From contig NC_019859.2 in assembly GCF_002234675.1 (NCBI RefSeq), positions 15,425,002 to 15,489,001 on the forward strand: DNA of 64,000 nt. The letters are read 5' to 3'. The notes beneath the pieces are model-generated. The model saw only the letters and a program-made list of their open reading frames with translations, did not search any database and had not been told where the DNA came from. This document shows positions 37,384-62,489 of this stretch, piece after piece. The translations under genes were made by a program, and so were the position numbers. Origin of the DNA: Oryzias latipes. Lineage: Eukaryota > Chordata > Actinopteri > Beloniformes > Adrianichthyidae. Position 1 is the stretch's first letter. Each line of letters begins with the position of its first letter.

Positions 37384-40300
37384 TCAGTACTGCTCAGCCA
37401 TCATTAGGACGGTCAGGGAAGACCAGCCAGTGAAGGGGTGGCTTCCTTGGCCCTTACCCGTGCTGTCGTTGTACTGCTCCCAGATGTACCCTGTTTCAGC
37501 ATACTGTCTAAAAACATTATTTATAATGTTAGTCCTGAGTTCCTCATAAAGAGCAGCTGCCTTCTCTTGGTATGGCCCTTCTACGTTGCTGTAGTGGTGC
37601 AGGGCTCTGACTGCCAAGTAGTTGATGTTGATCCACACGGGCCCCCTCCAGTAGGGGGCGTCATGTTCCGTATTTCGCTTCATATACAAAGGGTCAGCTT
37701 TAGACAGAGAGCGCAGGCCGTAGGGCGTCCACAGCTTACCGGGGTCTCTCATGTCTCGGAAAATGTGCTCCAGTTTGGGCGAGTCCGGCTGCAGGATTTG
37801 CAGAAGGAAGGGAAATAAGCTGATGTAGCCCAAGGCGTTTACGAACTGCAGCTTGGGGACTCTGCGAACGGAGCGAACGAGGCGAGTCACCGGGAACTGA
37901 TGACGCGGTTGTCCTGGAGGTACGTACACCTTTTCTGGCTGCAGAGACACGGCTTGTGTGTGGTTGCCATAGTCACTGAAAGCTTTGAGCTGTTCAGACC
38001 AGTGCAGCTCATCGAGCAGGTTGTTATCGCTCAGCACATCGTGTGTGAGTTTGTAGTCTTGGTAGTCCTCGCCTAGAAGCTGAGCTATGCTAGCCATGAC
38101 GCCTGAGGACAACGCCATCCAGCAATGTAAATCCACGTGCCGTTCATCCACTGAGGGGTGTGACGCCCGTGGGTAGTCATCTAAGCCAGAGGTCAAGGTT
38201 TTGGGGTTAAGGAAAAGATTGGTGTCCTTATCACGCCCGCGCCAACGGTAAGAATTAGGTCGAGGCCCCTTCTGGGTGGTGTTGTACCATTCAAACCAGG
38301 TTTTCAGCCTCGGGAAGAGCTGACGGAAGAAAGGCAGCGTCGGTTGTAGCGCTGCGTCATCTGGGTGAGAAGCGAGCTGCTCAATGAGATCCTGAAAAAC
38401 TAGGAAGAGAGTGGGCGGGTTTGCATTTTCATTTTGCTGAACAACAAATTCTGCCGGCACTTTGCTGCGAGCCTCATCCCCAAGAATCTGCTCCCGGGGG
38501 ATCCAGCCTTCTATGTTCATTAGGTCAATCCAGTGGGCGATAGCCTCCCTCGTTACCTCAGGATCCCACTTGCTCAAGAGCAGCTGGTGAAAGCCCTCGT
38601 CCCACAGGAACCCCCTGGGAAAGAAGGAGCGCGAAGGGACGGCGGTGAATAGAGCACCTTCAGGGTACAGAAGTGGGTACTCGTTGAAGGCCGACTGTAC
38701 CACCGACTGGCCGTGAAAGTAACCCAATCCACCCAACATGTTGCTGAGAGCCGTTTTGGCAAACTTTATATGCGCCTGACTGAAACCTTTGCTTTCAAGC
38801 CCAAATATGCTCTCAAGCTTAGCATTGAACTCAGCTTTCCTCCTCTCTAGCTCCTGCGTCATGACAGAACCGACCAGCTGGTTGGGACGATCGAAGAAGC
38901 TTCCGGACTCAAACAGAACTTCAATTTGGAAAGGTAGCTGGACGGTCACCTGGTGAACCACAAAGTCGCTCTCTGTCCTTGAGTCTACCGGCTTCTGCTG
39001 GTTTGGATGATGGGGAGGCTTGTAGGTGTCTACCCCAAAGTAATGCCTTTTCTCACCAGAGGGGGGGCTGTAGACAAACCTGCGGTTCAGACTGAGCTTT
39101 ACAATGTCGGTCAGCTTCTCCAGGCCAGGAGAGACCGTCTGAAGGTGGTTGTAGCTGGAAAACAAGAGCCCAGTGATTAGCGCCTTGTGCCATTTACAAT
39201 CTGTGTGTGTTTTGAAAGCAATGCTAATCTGTAACCTCAGAAATCAAGCTAATGATGAAGAAAGATAAATCCTTCAATTTTATCTATATCACACAAAAGC
39301 CTAAAAAAATAAGAAGAATGAAAAGTTTCTCTTGGGAGACTGGCACGTTAATGCCAAACTTAATTTTAAAAGTGTTATTCTGAATATAAACAGAAACTTG
39401 ATTAAACAGCATCTGTGATGTCTTATGAGGTCCTTATGAACGGCTCTTTCTTTAGGTTTGAAAAAGTTGAAGTCCTCATATAATTAACTGTTCAATAACA
39501 TGCATAAACAATTAAAACTCCCATCTACATCATTTTCTCTCAAACCGCAGTAATCGCTGTATGCTAACCTAACTTATTGTGAGCGATTCTCAGCTTCAGG
39601 GCTGCAAGTTCATCTTTACAGATCACCAGATTCTAGAGGTGAAAAACTCATATAATTTTTCTTTTATTTGAACATTTTTTTGTCTACTCAAGGTCAACCT
39701 TAGCAATTGTGGAACTATACCAAGGTTGAGCTCGACTGAATAGACTACATGTAACAGTTTGTAATTTTAAATGTCTTTTCCACTACCTGGCATATTTAGT
39801 GCTGGATAACTCCCCAGTGACAGGCTTCCTGAAAGTGATCTTAAAGTTCCCAAGCTCCTCTGAGACGCCGGTGATGGACCCGAGGCGATTTCTCTCCTCC
39901 ATGTGTCCCCGCAGTGAGCCCTGTGTGTCTGCCGCAGCGTAAAACATCAGCGATATGACTGGAGCTTGGGGAGCAGAACTCTGGGGGATCAAATCAAATG
40001 GAAAAATGTACAGTTTTGACCCATATTAAACTTCAACACTGTATTTTCCAGACAATAAGTCATGGTTATTTCCATAGTTTCAACAGGGGATGATTCCTTT
40101 CTTCTTTATTATGCATTTTTGGCTGCTGTGACTTATAGTCCGAAAATTACTCTAACTGATATTTTTGGATCTGCAACTAAAGCTGACTGAAGACGGTTAA
40201 AAACGAACATGTTGTTTGGCTGTGATCCTCCAGGTCCAGTCTCCTCCATGATGTCCTCCGGCCCTCTTTACAAACTCTGTGGTTAGCGTGAAATCGCCAT

Positions 40301-41369
40301 CTCGAATTTCTTGGACGCCAAAAGTGAGTCCGTCATGCATCAGCCAGCCGTATCCTTGCAAATGGTCCCCCTGCTCACAAGTGTGTCTTAGATTCACGTC
40401 GAGGTCAGAGAACTGTCGCATCCACATCATGCCTGCAGAAACACAAGCACAGACTTAAAGAGAAGCATAAACTAAAAGATCATTTGATTTTTTAACTATT
40501 CTGGCTTCAAAGCTGCAAGAAGAGTTTCCAGCACTTCTAGTGGTGCAACTGCAAGAGGACTTTTTGGCCATGATGGTATTTTAGCAACAGTTTATACATG
40601 TAAAAAGTCCTTAGATATAAAAAATATCTGCTGCCCAAAATACAAATTTCTTTCAAATCACAGCATGTTAAAGGAGGAGATCTGCCCGGTATAATACTTT
40701 GGTTATTTATATAAATCAAAACAATTCAAAACACACATTTCAAACGTAAAACTAAATGTTGTATTCATATTTCTTATTTTAAATTGTGCATAATTTTGTG
40801 TTTATGCATACTTTTTTATTGACAGTTATCTTACCCTATAGAGAACTGCTTATAAGTTTTTGATGACAAAGAATTGTAATTCTTCTCATAAAATTTTAAG
40901 TTTTTGAAAATGATTTAGTTAGAAGGAAATGGTATTTATTCAAATCACTCATCTTCTCTGTAAAAATGAAATCTCAAAGTACAGTTTGCTTTAACCAGCT
41001 CTTAGATGCTTATTGCCTACCTGTAACAATCGACTTGGGGCTCCTTGTTTTCATCCCAAAGTAGACCTGGGGCCTGTATGAGCCCCAGAACCTCTCTGGA
41101 GAAGCCTTGGCGCTGGTGCTGCTGGCGTTCAGGACCCGAGGTGCTGGATGCAGAGTCACCACTCGCTTGGCCAGACTGGATCGCATGTGGATGGTGTAGA
41201 AGAACCAGATGAGGCTGAATATGCAGAGGCCGATGGAGATGTTGATAAAGACTTTTCCGATGTCGACTTTCTTTTTCTTCTCTTTGCGGTGAAACACAGC
41301 GGGTTTGTCATCTTTCCTTGGAGGGGGAGGAGCTTCACCGGTCACGACCCTCTTCCTCTGCCTGCCCAT
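37384..41369 (-). CDS. mogs: Mannosyl-oligosaccharide glucosidase (ER glucosidase I, GH63)
   Basis: The enzyme removes the outermost alpha-1,2-linked glucose from the Glc3Man9GlcNAc2 glycan just after its transfer to nascent proteins in the ER lumen. Four coding exons: 41369-41021, 40432-40209, 39980-39787 and 39154-37384. All junction phases close, giving 845 residues against 837 in human. The N-terminus is basic and proline-rich, with one membrane segment at about 40-60, as in a type II ER protein. The GH63 domain shows [17 protein letters not shown] (about 430-446), [19 protein letters not shown] and [16 protein letters not shown] near the C-terminus. The WDEGF acid and the WEQY glutamate fall in the regions expected to carry the catalytic acids. 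The exon-2 donor is a weak GTTCGT, fixed by phase and alignment. Confidence 0.95.
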
Positions 41370-41370
41370 C

Positions 41371-42915
41371 CTGCCCTTCTGTAAAATTGGGGGGGAAATA
41401 ATCAGCTCAATGTAGCATCAAGGGCACTGACAGAATATTGTGCCACAAACATAAACATAATTACTCAATTGCCATTTGGAATTAGACAAGCAAATCTGAA
41501 TATTGAAATTAAATAAAAGAAATTAGTGATGTAGCACCGTTTGTCAGCCTTTCAACTCTTTTCTTGGTAATTACATTTTTTTCAAAAATTAGGTGATTGA
41601 AAAAAAATGTTTTTCAATAGAATCAACTTTTCCTTAATTTCCTTCCTTTTAGTAAGAAAAGCACTTTATAATATTATGAAAATGTTTCTTGTGAAATAAA
41701 ACTACACATTTTATGAAATGCAGCTGATTAATGCATTTTTTTCTCTATTTAGCTAAATATTCAAACAAAAATTAATGTTCTAATTAAGAGCCTTTTTTAA
41801 ATATCTTTCTGTAATTTTAAAAATCCATTAAATATTCACTAATCTCGTTTAAAGACACGCCACACATCCACTGACATGTTATAGTATAATACTGTATTTT
41901 CATTTCATTTTAGATCCCAGATTCTTATCCATTTGATTACACAGCTTATGGATGGTCCTCTTTCATTTATTAGAAGACAAACATTCCAAATAACACACAA
42001 ATAATAGGACGTTAAATACAGATGGCACAATGTGATAGTAAACTTTGAATTATCTTGTTTATTTGCTTTTTCACAAATGTCTTGGGAGTTCTATTGTCTC
42101 TTTAAAGTGTTTTAAAGCCGCTAATTCTAAAAAAATAATTTTCTTTTCTCCACTGTCTTGCTGATGTTTTAATGTTACTCCTGTATTGCATGTCTCTATA
42201 TCTAATGTAGCTATTACATCATTTTTAATGTGCCAAACGGTTAAAGCTTAATTGAAAAAATATTATTTCAACAATAAGGACATTCTGAATTTTTTTTTTA
42301 AATCACTGGTGTTGACTTTTATTCTGAAAATACTGACAGGCTACATCTTTCCATTTGCTTCCTTGATCACATTTTTACAAAGCTGCAATTCAAGTCTAAT
42401 GTAGGCTACTGTTATCACTTCCTCTATGAATACAATACAATACTAATTTTAATAAAAATGCTTATGTAGAAAAACAAAAAGGCTGCTAAAGGTTGCATTG
42501 ATGCCATTTTGTATACATGTTCTGGGGAATAAAGTAAAAAAATACAATGGAGCCACCTGAAACAGCAATGAGTTTGTTATGATTTCACGTCCTAAGCTAA
42601 GAAAGAAGGCAACATTAAACTTCTGCAGTCTCTGGTTGCGCAAAATGAATAAACACTGCCTCCGCATTAATCTTTTTTTTTAATGCCAGATGTTTGCAGA
42701 TCAAGCACTGAGAGCCAGGTTACACTTTCAGTTGGTGAGTGGCTGAACGCCTCGCCAATGATCCACCTGTCCTGTCAGGCTGCTATGCTAATGGTAGCTC
42801 AGACACGCGCCAGCGCCGTTGGCGACATTTGCTTCTGGATAGTTCGGCAGTTCGTGAGGAGCGGGTCCGCTTTACGTTTCCCGCTTCGTGTTCATTGAGC
42901 AAATAGTCACTGACC
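41371..42915 (-). other. mogs: mogs 5' UTR tail and first intron
   Basis: The first coding exon begins at 41378 after an acceptor AATTTTACAG, leaving nine untranslated bases before the ATG. Upstream, a donor CAG|GTCAGT ends a non-coding exon at 42915. The intron is about 1.54 kb of AT-rich sequence without recognisable repeats. Confidence 0.65.
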
Positions 42916-43060
42916 TGTCCAAAGAACCAGCCTCAGCTGTTCATGGTCTGCTCTTAGCTAGCTACGCTCGCTAGCCACTTCCGGGTTCCTTCTGATTTCA
43001 TCTGACGTGTACCTCGCTGCGTGGCGTCGCGTGATTACGTCACTGCCTCCGTGGTCCCAA
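42916..43060 (-). promoter_or_regulatory. mogs: mogs promoter and non-coding first exon
   Basis: A CpG-rich block marks the 5' end. On the minus strand an ETS-type CCGGAAGTG lies at 42985-42977, and a CRE/ATF-like TGACGTAA lies at 43042-43035. No TATA box is seen, which suits a housekeeping promoter. The exon is inferred to run from roughly 43000 to the donor at 42915. Confidence 0.6.
42933..42944 (-). other. Minimal upstream ORF in the mogs leader
   Basis: The inferred first exon contains ATG AAC AGC TGA, a three-codon frame before the spliced main start. Whether it affects translation is unknown. Confidence 0.4.
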
Positions 43061-43535
43061 AACGCTTTAAAAATGCTGATGTGAAAATAAATAATTAAAT
43101 AAATCAGCCCTAAGTAGGAACAGCGTTATTGTTTGTTTGTTTTTTTCCAAATTATTGTCGTAAACGTTGACACATGGTCACATTGCACTGTTTTCTCACA
43201 TTAGAGTTGATTAAAATTGGATTTTCAATGCCCTGTTAGTGTGCTAAAGGGTTAAAAAAATAATAAGTCTTAAAACATGTCAACGGATGCCCAGGGCCAA
43301 AGGTCGTATATAAAATACAGAAACCTAAAGTATGATGTAGATACATTTTAACATAAGATTTAAAATAAAAACATTTGCTTTATTTTTCCATCATTTACAA
43401 TCTGGTAATAAACTGATTATTACCATAAAATAATACTTCATGTATTTTCCATAAGGAATACACTTTTGTTTTTATTATTATTCCTGCTTTTAAAGCTACT
43501 TTTTAATGCTGGGCTCTGAATCCTCTTTGTCACAG

Positions 43536-43885
43536 TTTTAAGACCCACTAATGAAAATAATGTTTTAATGTGCTAGTGTGACATTTTTCTCTTGATGGAG
43601 GACATATTTAAAGCAAAACGTTAAGCTTTAATAAAGTCTTTCTTTATTTAAGAAGTCGTGATTCAAGAGCAGACGCAAAAAATGCCATTAGAAAGAGCTT
43701 TTAGGTATGACGTAGAGGCTTCCTGTTCTGCTCCATTCTGATGCATCCTTGCAGACAAACAGATCCATGCATGTCTTTGTTTTCCTCGTCTAAGCTGGGA
43801 TCTGGCTTAAAACTGTACGACTGGATGGCTCCAATATTGCACGCCATTTTGTAGCCACAAAGCAACTGGTGCAAAAAAAACATTT
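43536..43885 (+). mobile_element. TTAA-flanked MITE, copy 5 (right end lost)
   Basis: The left end reads TTTTAAGACCCACTAATG. The body matches the family through GAGGACATATTTAAAGC and GGCTCCAATATTGCACG, and is then cut off before a poly(A) run. The minus strand keeps a frame beginning MACNIGAIQSYSFKPD (43844), close to frames in copies 1 and 7. Confidence 0.75.
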
Positions 43886-43929
43886 ACAAAAAAAAAAAAA
43901 AAAACACTACTCACTCAGTTTGTTGCCTT

Positions 43930-43935
43930 TTTATT
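43930..43935 (-). terminator. pdcd4: Probable pdcd4 poly(A) signal
   Basis: A minus-strand AATAAA lies about 970 nt beyond the pdcd4 stop codon. A second one at 44127-44122 would give a shorter 3' UTR. Both precede copy 5 of the MITE family. Confidence 0.45.
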
Positions 43936-44900
43936 GAATGAAAGACAATGAGAAAAAATTTTTAGTACAACCTTTGGACAACATGTAAAACAGTTTGACA
44001 GGGGTAGAAATGTCTTATTAACAAACTGTTTTCCAAGGTATGAAACTTTAAATGAGATTGATCAGACATGAAAATCAATCACAACTGAAATATGAAGGCA
44101 ACTTTGCTCTCCATGTCTGCTTTTATTTCAATAACCTGCTCAGAATTCACTTACCTTGGGGTTTAGCTACACTAGTTCAACTACCAGCAAAGTCAATTAT
44201 CACACAATTATTCATCACAATTTGTTCTTTTGAGAAACTGCCTCTGAATCACAACTGTTTTACAAAGAAAACGTTTATGACCGGGATGCAAAGAAAAAGA
44301 CAATAAAATGCTCCGTCATAAAGTCAGCCGCTCGAATAAGAATTTACATACAGAGATGTCTGAAGTGACTTCAAATCTTTTGTGGTAGAAAGCTATAAAG
44401 GGTTCAGATCTTTGCTGTTCCACTAAATTGCCAAGTGCTTGCTGGCGGTACAGTATGCCCTGTTCTGTAAGTGTTCCCCCCCCCCCATTCAAAGCGCACA
44501 GTATGAAAAAGCAAAATGGCAAAAGGCCAGAACAAAGAGAGTGACCAAAAAAAAAAAAAAACAAGAAAAAGAAAACACAAAGCCAGCCTGTTCACCTGTC
44601 CCCAAACCGTTCTAACTTAAATTATTCTTAACAAGTATGAGGACTGAGGCAAAAAGGTCACGTCAACCCCGACGAATATTCTTCAAAAAAAAAAAAAATG
44701 GTCAAAACCGATTAACTAGATGAACGCCCAGGCCACTCTTCAGGTAACTCTGAACGGAAATGCTGGTTTGTGTTTTGATATTCTCAAGACAGGAACATCC
44801 CCCGGTTTGGGGAAGCATCGGGAGGCATAACACGGGGTGCAAGAAACGGTGATCACCCCCTTCCTCATTATCCCTCGCTTGTTGCTTGTCCTCTTGGAAA
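43936..44900 (-). other. pdcd4: pdcd4 3' untranslated region
   Basis: About 965 nt of transcript lie between the stop and the distal poly(A) signal. Mammalian PDCD4 is repressed by miR-21 through its 3' UTR. Reading this stretch by eye I found no ATAAGCT seed match on the transcript strand. Confidence 0.5.
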
Positions 44901-58211
<13,311 letters not shown>

Positions 58212-58224
58212 GGCTCTCTTCAAG

Positions 58225-58575
58225 TGCTCAGTTCAATTGAATAAACCCCTCCTCACGTCAGGCTGCTGTCAGTTGCAGTAGGTTCCCTTCGAAAACTGTT
58301 AAAAAGGTGTGGGTTTTTAAAAAATATATATAGACCCGTATAATCCTTTTAATTCCTTAAGAGCATAGAAGATATTGTCAGAACTTTCCTCAATCCCAGG
58401 AGCTGGGGAGATTACAAATTACGAATTCGACGATTTTGCTGGTCGAATTGGATTTCAGCAAAGGGCTTGCAAGATAAACAAAGTCTGTTTTTAACTTTGC
58501 CAGAGCGTTCGCAGAGGAGTCACGTGGTCAGAAATGTGGGAGGGGAGTGGTCAGCAGGAACCAATCAGAAGCGTG
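58225..58575 (-). promoter_or_regulatory. pdcd4: pdcd4 upstream promoter region
   Basis: This is the sequence immediately upstream of the first coding exon. It has an E-box CACGTG at 58521-58526 and a CCAATCAG box at 58561-58568. CpG density is raised from about 57780 to 58200, covering exon 1 and the start of intron 1. The exact transcription start cannot be read from sequence. Confidence 0.45.
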
Positions 58576-58945
58576 GCACGTCCATGTCACACTGAAAATG
58601 CCGTTAGTTCTGTAAATTATCTCAGATTAACAATAGAATGAATGAAATCACATTGAAAATATAAAATAAATAAAATGGTACATTTCTTTTATCAGAGGAA
58701 CGTTCAGGGGTTGCTTGTCACAGCCCAGTTAAAAATGTACTTAAAAAAACAAAAAAACGGGTGTAGTGTTTTTTGGTTGTGAATTATTGTAAGGTAAATT
58801 TTTTTCACAATATTAATTTCAAGAACCATTGAAGAAGATCAGATTCACGCAATGTTTAAAAAAATGTTTATGTCATTCCAATTTTAACCAGTTGGTGGGG
58901 CTAAAGGCGCAAGTTCTGTACACACTTTACTGCAAACTGCCTGTA

Positions 58946-59148
58946 ACCCCTTGTGCTATCCTAGGCACTTTAACATTGGGAGTCATCTAGACCCACTAGA
59001 CAGTGCGCTGAACCTTTTTTCTTTAATGATTTGTGAACCTCACTGGTGTCCATGGATTACATGAAATCTTTCCACCTTTATCCACCTTTGTCATGGTAGG
59101 GAGAACACGTCAATGTAAGGGTGGGGTCATCTAAGACAGCACAAGGGT
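58946..59148 (-). mobile_element. Short MITE with ACCCTTGTGCTATC ends, copy B
   Basis: It is the reverse-oriented partner of 51775-51982, starting CCCCTTGTGCTATCCTAGGC and ending GACAGCACAAGGGT. The two copies face each other across the pdcd4 promoter. Confidence 0.8.
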
Positions 59149-60266
59149 TTTAAGGAATCCACCACCACTGAGATGACATAAATGCTTTTATATTTTATAT
59201 TCAACAGCAGAGTGTATTATTGTGTTTCAAAGTTAATTTACTAGGAAGTTAGTTGGAGTGGTACATTTTCATTTTTTAAAATACAGTTCTGCATAAACTA
59301 CATGAGCATTGAGGCTTAAACAACAATTGATCTTCATTCTAAAATAACTTTTTCAACTTACTAAATACATACTGAAATAATAGAATTAAATAAGGAATGC
59401 ATCGATGCCTCAAAACTTTAAAACCCAGAAATGTTGTCAAACTAAATGTTTTATGTTTATCAGACAAAAAAACATAATTTCCCACAACATAGACAACTTG
59501 CAGAGATGTGGAAATGTTTTAAGTGTAAATTAGTCAAAAATATCATTTACACGTAAAAAATAAATCTTGAAAACATATAAAAAGATATTAGGGATTAATA
59601 ATTAATAAAAAAATACATTTTTATTTTATATTTACCTTATATGCCTAATTTTTTATTTTGTGGTGCAGTAGTGATAAATATTTGTTTTGTGAGAATTCTC
59701 ACTCTGATAATGAAATACTTAAGAATCTGAACCTGAAAGTTATAGCAATTTATTAGTAAAAAGTTCTGGCGTTGCTCAAATTTCTCCAGTTTCTGTTTTT
59801 GTCAGGAGTAAATTGGGATTTAAAAAAATGTGTTATAGGTAAATTAACAATTGGCATTGACAAACAATCTTGTTTATTCTTAAAAGTAGCAAAGAACATT
59901 TGCAAATTAAATTAATCTCTAAAGCATAAAACGAAAAGTTGTTTAATAAAAAAAAACAAATAAGGGTTAAATGTAGACAAGCTAATAATTTATTCAAAAA
60001 GCAAAGCAAAAGTGAATCCAATATAAAGTGACATCTAATGAAAAATTATTTGCACACAAATTTCAGTCCTCAACTAATGTGAAAGTCATGTTTACAATTT
60101 TTCCATTTGATTCAACAGCCCTGAAGCTCAGAAGGTTATGAACCTGTTCAGTTGTTACGTTCTTTATTTAAACAGTTTAATATGTGGACAAGATGATTAT
60201 GCATTTTTACTTTGTTTTTTTTTTTTTTTTTACATATTTTACAGTTTTGGTAAAAGATCAACAATC
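59149..60266. other. Intergenic or 3' UTR of an upstream minus-strand gene
   Basis: AT-rich sequence with minus-strand AATAAA motifs near 59871 and 59990. These could serve the terminal exon candidate at 61249-61205. No coding sequence is seen. Confidence 0.3.
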
Positions 60267-60269
60267 CAC

Positions 60270-60400
60270 ACCAGTGGCGCAGTGCTAAGAACAGCTAAGA
60301 CACTGTGCAGGAGCCTCAAGCTCCCAGGCCTCTGGTAGAGGACCCGAGCTTGTGTGAGAAACCACCCGCGGAAGTGTGAGAGGGGTGTTTTTTTGTATAC
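60270..60400 (+). mobile_element. Possible tRNA-derived SINE fragment
   Basis: AGTGGCGCAGTGC at 60273-60285 resembles a pol III A box. It is followed by GCCTCAAGCTCCCAGGCC and GGACCCGAGCTTG, an order seen in some fish SINEs. The B box is poorly kept. Confidence 0.35.
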
Positions 60401-61204
60401 ATATATTCCATTTTAAGTGACATAGGCTTGAAGGTCAGATGTAAATGTCATGATATTAAATAGTTTAACTTCTTTCCACATTTCGAAGGAAGAAACAGTT
60501 TACATTTACCAAAACTGCAATTATACATCATGTTGACCAAACAAAGACATTTACTTGAATGCACATTTATTGTGTAACAAATTTCAAAGCTTTTGCTTTT
60601 TTAAAGTTAGGAAGCATACATTTTTCCAACAGAATTACAGCGAGGGAAAAATAATAAAAAAAATAAAAAATTCAATGACGTGTTTGAATATTAACTACGA
60701 TCAGTATGTCAACATTCAACTTTGGCTTCACTATAAGCAACAATGACTTTACCAACAAAGCTGACAGTATCTTTCACACATGCAGACGACACTGAGGAGC
60801 TGCAGGGAGCATTGCACAAAGATACTCTTTAAAAAGCACAACATGTTGCACAAATATTGACCTTACATATGATCTCATTTAAATATTCTGTCCTGTTGCC
60901 TTGTAGCAGCTTGAAGAAAGGTTTATCACTTCAAATCAAACCATAAGAAACACTTTTTAGTTGGTCTAAGTCTAAGATGTACGTATATTACTAATTTTTT
61001 CTTTTATTTTTTTACATTGAAATAAAACTCAAATGACTGAAAGGCTCTGGGGTTCGGAGATACAGTGAAACACCCAACAGTCTATACAGGACCTTTTTAA
61101 ACTATTTGCATTACAATATAAAACAGTAAAAATCTAAAGTGAACAATTTCTTTACAGGAAGAAATAAACAGTCCTACGTCAAAACTCCAGCAAGGTAACA
61201 GTCT

Positions 61205-61249
61205 TCAGGCCTTGGTCTTCAGATTAGGCGTTTCATCTGTACACAGTAG
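61205..61249 (-). CDS. Candidate terminal coding exon of an upstream gene
   Basis: A good acceptor (TTGTTTTTCTGCAG) is followed in frame 0 by fourteen codons, LLCTDETPNLKTKA, and TGA at 61207-61205. The upstream part of the gene would lie beyond the window's right edge or in exons I do not detect; no preceding exon is visible up to 64000. In human, RBM20 lies on the same strand just upstream of PDCD4, so a fish rbm20 end is a positional guess only. The peptide is too short to identify. Confidence 0.3.
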   Translation of the reverse strand, partial: LLCTDETPNLKTKA

Positions 61250-62489
61250 CTGCAGAAAAACAATTTTACATTTTCTTTCTCCACAAAAAAAAACACTGGC
61301 TTGAAATTTAGAGCAGCGTTTGGATAGACCTGGCTCCAGTTTGTGCTTTTACTACTTTATTATGCTCATGCAGACTTATGTAAGGACGAGTGCTTTTCTT
61401 TTCCATAATCTTCTATTTATTTGGACGACACAGTCAAAGTCCCAAAGGCCTCTTGTTTTTTTTGTCCATCGGGACAAAATCTTCAGAAATAGTGAAGTTT
61501 GGCTTTTTGAAAAACGCATGGTTCAAACTGGAGCTGAGGCTAAACCAGATCGTCTAAGTGTGGACTTGAGAGAAGACATAAGACAAACATATTTACAGTG
61601 CTGTGTTTGTACAATCAGGAGCCTCCACCCACCACAGCTAATGGATGAGTTAGAAAGAGGTAAATGTTTATTGCACAACAGTTTCTTTTTTCATTAAACC
61701 AGCGTTAATGAAAACAAGGAAAAAGTACTATTGCTAAAGACAACAGTTTAAACCCTCATGTATGCTTTCTTTACTGATAAGCACTGTTTGAATTAAAACA
61801 TATAGAACCGCTTACATGTACACTCAAAGAATGTTGGCAAACATATTTCAGAATGCCTCACAGAGTGTCTGCATTTATCTAGGCACCTTGAAAAACATCA
61901 CAGACAAGTGGGAACCAACGAAAACACATTTAGAGCTAATTACACATAGTTGCCAGAGGCAAATTATGTTCAAATGTGGATGAAATATCCACAGTAATTG
62001 TAAGCCATTGCACAAAACTTAGAGCATGACCTTAGAGTATGACCTTCACAAAACCAAAGAATAAACCTTCGACTTATGAAGCCAAATGGAAAACGAATGG
62101 CACACGGCAAAGCATGGCCAAGTTTTCTGTCAAGAGCTTCAAGTAGGTAATTACGTCGAATTTTCATTGAAGATCTCTAAACAATGAATGTGGTTGACAA
62201 TGTTCTACAAAAAGGGCTTTGAGACATTTTCAACTGTACAAGATACTAATCCACAATCAAAGAGTTTTCTCTACAGAGAAGATGCAGTGCATTCTGCATG
62301 TGCCTCAAAACCAGGTCTGGATCAAGAAGACAACAGTCAATCTCCAGAGACACATTTAATTCAAATGATCAGAACCAATAAAACTATAAATCTTATCGTT
62401 ACTTAGCATTCCTCACAGTACAAAGACCAAACACTTTCCTTCCAAGCCCCCAGCAGCATCCAACATACCTGTCTCGCCCCAGACTCACA

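Noticed and set aside
37438..37818. 126-codon plus-strand frame
   Set aside because: Antisense shadow of the conserved last mogs exon.
58212..58223. Four-residue upstream extension of the pdcd4 start
   Set aside because: It would begin at a TTG. The ATG at 58211 has a strong context and is taken as the start.
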